A stretch of 15,583 bases of DNA from Pseudomonadota bacterium (GTDB lineage Bacteria; Myxococcota; Polyangia; GCA-2747355; JACKDQ01): positions 1 to 15,583 of the forward strand of contig JAUVBO010000007.1 of NCBI GenBank assembly GCA_030591195.1. Direction: 5' to 3'. The notes below the pieces were generated by a model, which ran no database searches, was not told where the DNA came from, and saw only the letters and a program-made list of their open reading frames with translations. Position 1 is the stretch's first letter, and each line of letters opens with the position of its first letter. Shown here one piece after another: positions 12,403-15,583 of the stretch. A program made the position numbers and the translations under genes.

Positions 12403-13404
12403 TCAGAGGCGGCCGACGAAGTGGGTGCCGCCGCGGCCCTCGAGCGCTGCCTCGAGGGTCTGGGAGTTGGTGATCAGCGCCCGGCGCCCGCCGGCCTTGA
12501 GGAAGCTCTGCACCGCCTCGATCTTCGGGCCCATGCTGCCCGTCGGGAAGTGTCCATCGCTGATCAGCCGCTCGGCCTCCTGCATCGTCACCGCGCCGAG
12601 GGCCTGCTGATCCGGCTTGTTGTAGTTGACGTAGACTTGGGGCACGTCGGTGAGGATCACCATCAGCTCGGCGCCGATGCTCGCGGCGAGCACGCTCGAG
12701 GTCAGGTCCTTGTCGATCACCGCCTCGGCGCCCTTGTAGTCGTCCTGAGCGGTCTTGATCATCGGGATCCCGCCGCCGCCGGCGGCGATCACGATGTGGC
12801 CCTGGACCGCCGAGTCACGGATCATCTGCCACTGCACGATCCGGCGCGGCCGCGGCGAGGGGACCACCCGGCGCCAGCCACGGCCCGCGTCCTCCATCAC
12901 GTCCCAGTTGAGCTCGTCGCGGAAGCGCTCGGCCTCCTCCTGCTTGAGGAAGCGGCCCACCGGCTTGGTGGGGTTGCCGAAGGCCGGGTCGTTCTTGTCC
13001 ACCACCACCTGGGTGATCACCGTCACGACGTAGCGCTGGATGTTACGCCGGCGCAGCTGGTTGAGCAGCGCCTGCTGCATGATGCAGCCCAGCTGGCCCT
13101 GGGTCTGGGCGACCATCACGTCGAGCGGCATCGGTGGGATGCGGTCGCGGGTCAGGTCGGCCTGGCGCAGCAGCTGGCCCACCTGCGGACCGTTGCCGTG
13201 GGTGATCACCAGGTTGTAGTCGCGCTGGACCAGCATCATCATCACCGCCGAGATCTCGGCGGCGTTCTTCTCGTGGGTCTCGATCGTCCCCGCCTCGTCG
13301 TGGCGCATGAAGGCATGGCCGCCAAGGGCGACGACGGCCACCGGACGCTCGGGACGCTCCGGTGACTGCTGGGGCTGGGCTGTGATCGTTTCGGGCAGCA
13401 TCAT
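12403..13404 (-). CDS. arcC: Carbamate kinase
   Basis: The enzyme makes ATP from carbamoyl phosphate and ADP, releasing ammonia and CO2, usually at the end of arginine, agmatine or purine breakdown. The 333 residues show every family block: VAVVALGGHAF (23-32), LVITHGNGPQVGQL (65-78), VVVDKNDPAFGNPTKPVG (133-150), GWRRVVPSPRP (176-186), AAGGGGIPMI (207-216), AVIDKDLTSSVLA (228-240), ILTDVPQVYVNYNKP (250-264) and GSMGPKIEA (289-297). It is about 20 residues longer than usual because of a Pro/Glu-rich N-terminus (1-20). No Shine-Dalgarno precedes the ATG, and the promoter position suggests a leaderless transcript. No arginine deiminase or carbamoyltransferase gene is nearby, so the source of carbamoyl phosphate cannot be read from context. 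It is divergent from the esterase-like lipoprotein gene. Confidence 0.96.
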   Translation of the reverse strand: MMLPETITAQPQQSPERPERPVAVVALGGHAFMRHDEAGTIETHEKNAAEISAVMMMLVQRDYNLVITHGNGPQVGQLLRQADLTRDRIPPMPLDVMVAQTQGQLGCIMQQALLNQLRRRNIQRYVVTVITQVVVDKNDPAFGNPTKPVGRFLKQEEAERFRDELNWDVMEDAGRGWRRVVPSPRPRRIVQWQMIRDSAVQGHIVIAAGGGGIPMIKTAQDDYKGAEAVIDKDLTSSVLAASIGAELMVILTDVPQVYVNYNKPDQQALGAVTMQEAERLISDGHFPTGSMGPKIEAVQSFLKAGGRRALITNSQTLEAALEGRGGTHFVGRL

Positions 13405-13412
13405 GGAACGGC

Positions 13413-13441
13413 AGCATACCCCACGGGTGGCCTCCGGTAAA
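13413..13441 (-). promoter_or_regulatory. Predicted carbamate kinase promoter, possibly leaderless
   Basis: On the minus strand, TTTACC (complement of 13436-13441) is a -35 box, followed by 17 bp and the -10 box TATGCT (complement of 13413-13418). Only 8 nt separate the -10 from the ATG at 13404, so the transcript would begin at or next to the start codon. This agrees with the absence of a ribosome binding site. Confidence 0.45.
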
Positions 13442-13447
13442 TACCGG
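13434..13447. promoter_or_regulatory. Operator-like palindrome overlapping the arcC -35 box
   Basis: CCGGTA (13434-13439), two A, and TACCGG (13442-13447) form a perfect 6-bp dyad. It overlaps the predicted -35 box of carbamate kinase and lies in the divergent region shared with the lipoprotein gene. A bound protein here could repress carbamate kinase. No cognate regulator is identified. Confidence 0.4.
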
Positions 13448-13583
13448 CGTCATGGCGACGAACCCTGCAAAACCAAAAGGTTACGATGCGATTTCCGCGA
13501 TCGGGAACAGGCGAGTAAGATCTGGCTCGTTGCCGGGACCAGGACCCGCGCGACCCACCGCTGCTGATGACGGAGAGATGGCG

Positions 13584-15583
13584 ATGATCACCAGACCCAT
13601 CGAGGGCTGGGTGAGGTTGGCGCTGATCGCGCTCGCGCTGCTGCTGGCGCTCTCGGGCTGCGCCAAGGAGCTCATCCTGCAGCCGCCACCGGGCGAGCGC
13701 ACCGAGGCGCTGTTCGACCCCACCGCGGTGGACGCCGACGGTGATCCGGCGCCGATCTTGCCAACGCCGACTGATCTCGTCCGCGACTCGTCAACGGGGT
13801 TGCTGGCGATCCCCACGGCCAAGGGGGCGACCAAGGCCCAGGCGGAGCTCGACGGCTACCTGCGCGGGCTCGACGGCTTCCCGCTCACGGCTGCGGCCGA
13901 GGTGCGCTTCTCTGGCCCGCTCGCCGAGTCGTCGACCAAGCCGGAGGCTCTCGCCGCGGCGCTGGTCGTCCTCGTGGTCGATCCGGCAGATCCGTCCCGG
14001 GCGCAGGCGATCGAGGCCAACGAGCTGACCTTCAGCTACAGCCTCGACGCCGCCTCATCGGTGGCCAGGATCAGCGTTGCACCGAGAGGGCTCTGGCCCC
14101 GTGGCCGACAGATCGTGCTCCTGGCCCTCGGCAGCAAGCTCGCGGATGCCGCCAGCCGGCCGATCATCCGGGCCGCGACCTTCGAGCTGGTGACGCGCAA
14201 GAACCCCATCTGCATCCTCGAGGACGAACAGTGCGTCTACAACCACTCGGCCCTGCTCGAGTCCCAGGTCGAAAAGGCGACCCGGGCCAACCCGGACAAC
14301 GCCGACAAGAGCGCCGAGGAGCTGGACCAGCTGGTCGAGGCGGCGGTGCTCGACAGCGCCACCTCCCTCGAGCAGCTGCGGCGCTTTCACCGCGGGCTGC
14401 TCGACCTCGCCGAGGCCGCCGGCCACGATCCGGAGGACGTGGTCATCGCCTGGGGCTTCTCCACTGTCGGCATGACCGAGGCGCTGTTCGACCCCACCGC
14501 CGCCACGCCGGTGCTGCCCGGGCCGGCCAACGACCTGCTGCTCGCCCGGTCTGACGACGCCGACAACGGCTGCAAGAAGGACCACGTCTGCATCCCGAAG
14601 ACCGAGGGCGAGAGTCCGGCCGACGCCGTCCTGCGGCTCGGCCTCAACTCCCTCGACGGCTTCTCGGTCAGCTCGCCGGTCTGGGCCACCTTCTCGGCGC
14701 CGCTCGATCCGGAGACGGTCAACGCCGAGTCGGTGCGGCTGGTAAACACCGCCAACCCGCTGGAGCAGGTCGACTTCTCGGTCAGCTATCACGCCGGGGA
14801 AAAGGCGATCGTCATCACGCCGCTAACGCCGCTGCGGGAGCAGACCCGCTACGCGGTGGTGCTGCTCTCCAAGCCGACCGCAGGGCAGAGCAAGCGGGCG
14901 GCCGGGGGCTTGGCCGACCTCGACGGCAACCGGATCGTCGCCTCGCCGGTGATGCAGCTGATCAAGATGATCGAGCCGCTGGTCGACAAGGACGGCAGGT
15001 CCCAGGTCAGCGTGCTCGACGACGCCGCGGCGGGGCTGATCGAGCAGCTGCGGTCGGCCTACGAGCTGCTCTTCAACGCGCTGGCGCTGATCGACGCCAA
15101 GCGTGAGGAGGTCGCGCTAGCCTGGGTCTTCACCACCCAGTCGATCACCGAGCCGCTGGTCCGGCTGCGGGCGCTGCCCTACCAGGCGCTCGCCGCCGCC
15201 GACGCCAACCAGCCCCAGCTCACCGGCACCTTCGACAGCAAGCTCGACGGCTACCCGGCGGGGTTCACCAAGGCCCACCTCGGCGGCTGGGTCGCCGACG
15301 GGCGCTACACCTCGATCAAGGCCCTCGACCCGGCGACCCGCGCGTTCTTGCCGCCGGACCAGCTCGCCAGCGGGGCCAAGCCTTGGCAGGTCCCGTTCTA
15401 CCTGACGGTGCCCCAGGGCAACCCACCAGCGGGAGGCTGGCCGCTGGCGGTCTTCCTCCACGGCATCGGCGGGGCCAAGGTCCGGGGCCTGCATCTGGCC
15501 GACAAGCTGGGCGAGAGGGGCTTCGCGATGCTCGCCTTCGACGCGCCGTTTCACGGCGAGCGCACCCGCTGCACCAAGGACAC
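13584..15583 (+). CDS. Lipoprotein esterase/lipase-like protein with duplicated N-terminal module (3' end missing)
   Basis: The frame is open from ATG 13584 to the window end (666 residues). GGAGAG (13572-13577) lies 6 nt before this ATG and abuts an earlier in-frame ATG at 13578, so 13584 is preferred. The signal peptide ends in lipobox LSGC with Cys26. Two related modules follow, each starting with TEALFDPTA (about residues 41 and 299), then a P-x-P-x-D-L or P-x-P-A-N-D-L-L motif, an L-D-G-F segment and an F-S-x-P-L segment. Each closes with an A-W-x-F-[ST]-T strand. This resembles the N-terminal region of VolA/Pla-1-type extracellular lipases. The visible end carries an alpha/beta-hydrolase start: VFLHGIGGAK (His626-Gly630, the oxyanion region) and FDAPFHGERT (Asp653-Thr661). 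The nucleophile elbow should lie beyond the window. An outer-membrane lipid-anchored esterase is inferred; substrate unknown. Confidence 0.85.
   Translation, partial: MITRPIEGWVRLALIALALLLALSGCAKELILQPPPGERTEALFDPTAVDADGDPAPILPTPTDLVRDSSTGLLAIPTAKGATKAQAELDGYLRGLDGFPLTAAAEVRFSGPLAESSTKPEALAAALVVLVVDPADPSRAQAIEANELTFSYSLDAASSVARISVAPRGLWPRGRQIVLLALGSKLADAASRPIIRAATFELVTRKNPICILEDEQCVYNHSALLESQVEKATRANPDNADKSAEELDQLVEAAVLDSATSLEQLRRFHRGLLDLAEAAGHDPEDVVIAWGFSTVGMTEALFDPTAATPVLPGPANDLLLARSDDADNGCKKDHVCIPKTEGESPADAVLRLGLNSLDGFSVSSPVWATFSAPLDPETVNAESVRLVNTANPLEQVDFSVSYHAGEKAIVITPLTPLREQTRYAVVLLSKPTAGQSKRAAGGLADLDGNRIVASPVMQLIKMIEPLVDKDGRSQVSVLDDAAAGLIEQLRSAYELLFNALALIDAKREEVALAWVFTTQSITEPLVRLRALPYQALAAADANQPQLTGTFDSKLDGYPAGFTKAHLGGWVADGRYTSIKALDPATRAFLPPDQLASGAKPWQVPFYLTVPQGNPPAGGWPLAVFLHGIGGAKVRGLHLADKLGERGFAMLAFDAPFHGERTRCTKD
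13701..13726 (+). repeat. Exact 26-bp direct repeat, copy 1
   Basis: This 26-bp sequence, encoding TEALFDPTA, recurs without change at 14475-14500 in the same frame. It marks the start of the first of two related modules in the lipoprotein. Confidence 0.8.
14475..14500 (+). repeat. Exact 26-bp direct repeat, copy 2
   Basis: Identical to 13701-13726 and 774 bp downstream, in the same frame (774 = 258 codons). It marks the start of the second module. Confidence 0.8.

Noticed and set aside
12421..13365. 314-codon plus-strand frame opposite carbamate kinase
   Set aside because: His/Leu/Val-rich shadow of a strongly conserved enzyme.

Overview
The window is GC-rich bacterial DNA with densely packed genes on both strands. 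It contains several secreted lipoproteins, Cys-rich CTDC-type repeats of the kind known from myxobacteria and Dictyostelium, a ribbon-helix-helix protein with a Lys/Ala/Pro tail, and one convincing sigma-54 promoter. Together these point to a Myxococcota or other deltaproteobacterial-type genome. That assignment is an inference from gene content, not from a marker gene. I see no rRNA, tRNA, CRISPR array, insertion sequence or phage gene.

Layout. Positions 1-2988 hold two tandem paralogous Cys-rich surface proteins, the first cut by the window edge; both end in a jelly-roll/MAM-like domain. Positions 3062-3397 (minus) encode a ribbon-helix-helix regulator. Upstream of it lies an AT-richer region (about 3400-3700) with promoters facing both ways, an operator-like dyad and a cluster of DnaA-box-like 9-mers. 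Positions 3715-4563 encode a glutaredoxin-like lipoprotein, followed by a 51-nt branched inverted repeat. Positions 4796-6778 hold two small paralogous helical proteins of unknown function followed by a thiolase.

Positions 6779-7066 form a regulatory region with a sigma-54 (-24/-12) promoter, which drives a 702-aa lipoprotein with a possible papain-type core and a six-Cys C-terminal tail. On the minus strand, a small CxxC/HxxC protein (10908-10567) overlaps and precedes a UDP-sugar pyrophosphorylase (10573-9206). Divergent from these is methylmalonyl-CoA epimerase (11019-11447), then a winged-helix-like protein (11689-12369). Carbamate kinase (13404-12403, minus) is divergent from a large lipoprotein esterase-like gene (13584 to the window end) that carries an internal duplication.

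How they may work together. The thiolase and methylmalonyl-CoA epimerase belong to acyl-CoA and propionyl-CoA metabolism, and carbamate kinase makes ATP from carbamoyl phosphate. The UDP-sugar pyrophosphorylase feeds cell-envelope synthesis. The remaining large genes are exported envelope or surface proteins. I see no single operon that ties the window into one pathway. The most unusual parts are the DnaA-box/RHH region, the sigma-54-driven lipoprotein, and the unassigned paralog pair ahead of the thiolase.
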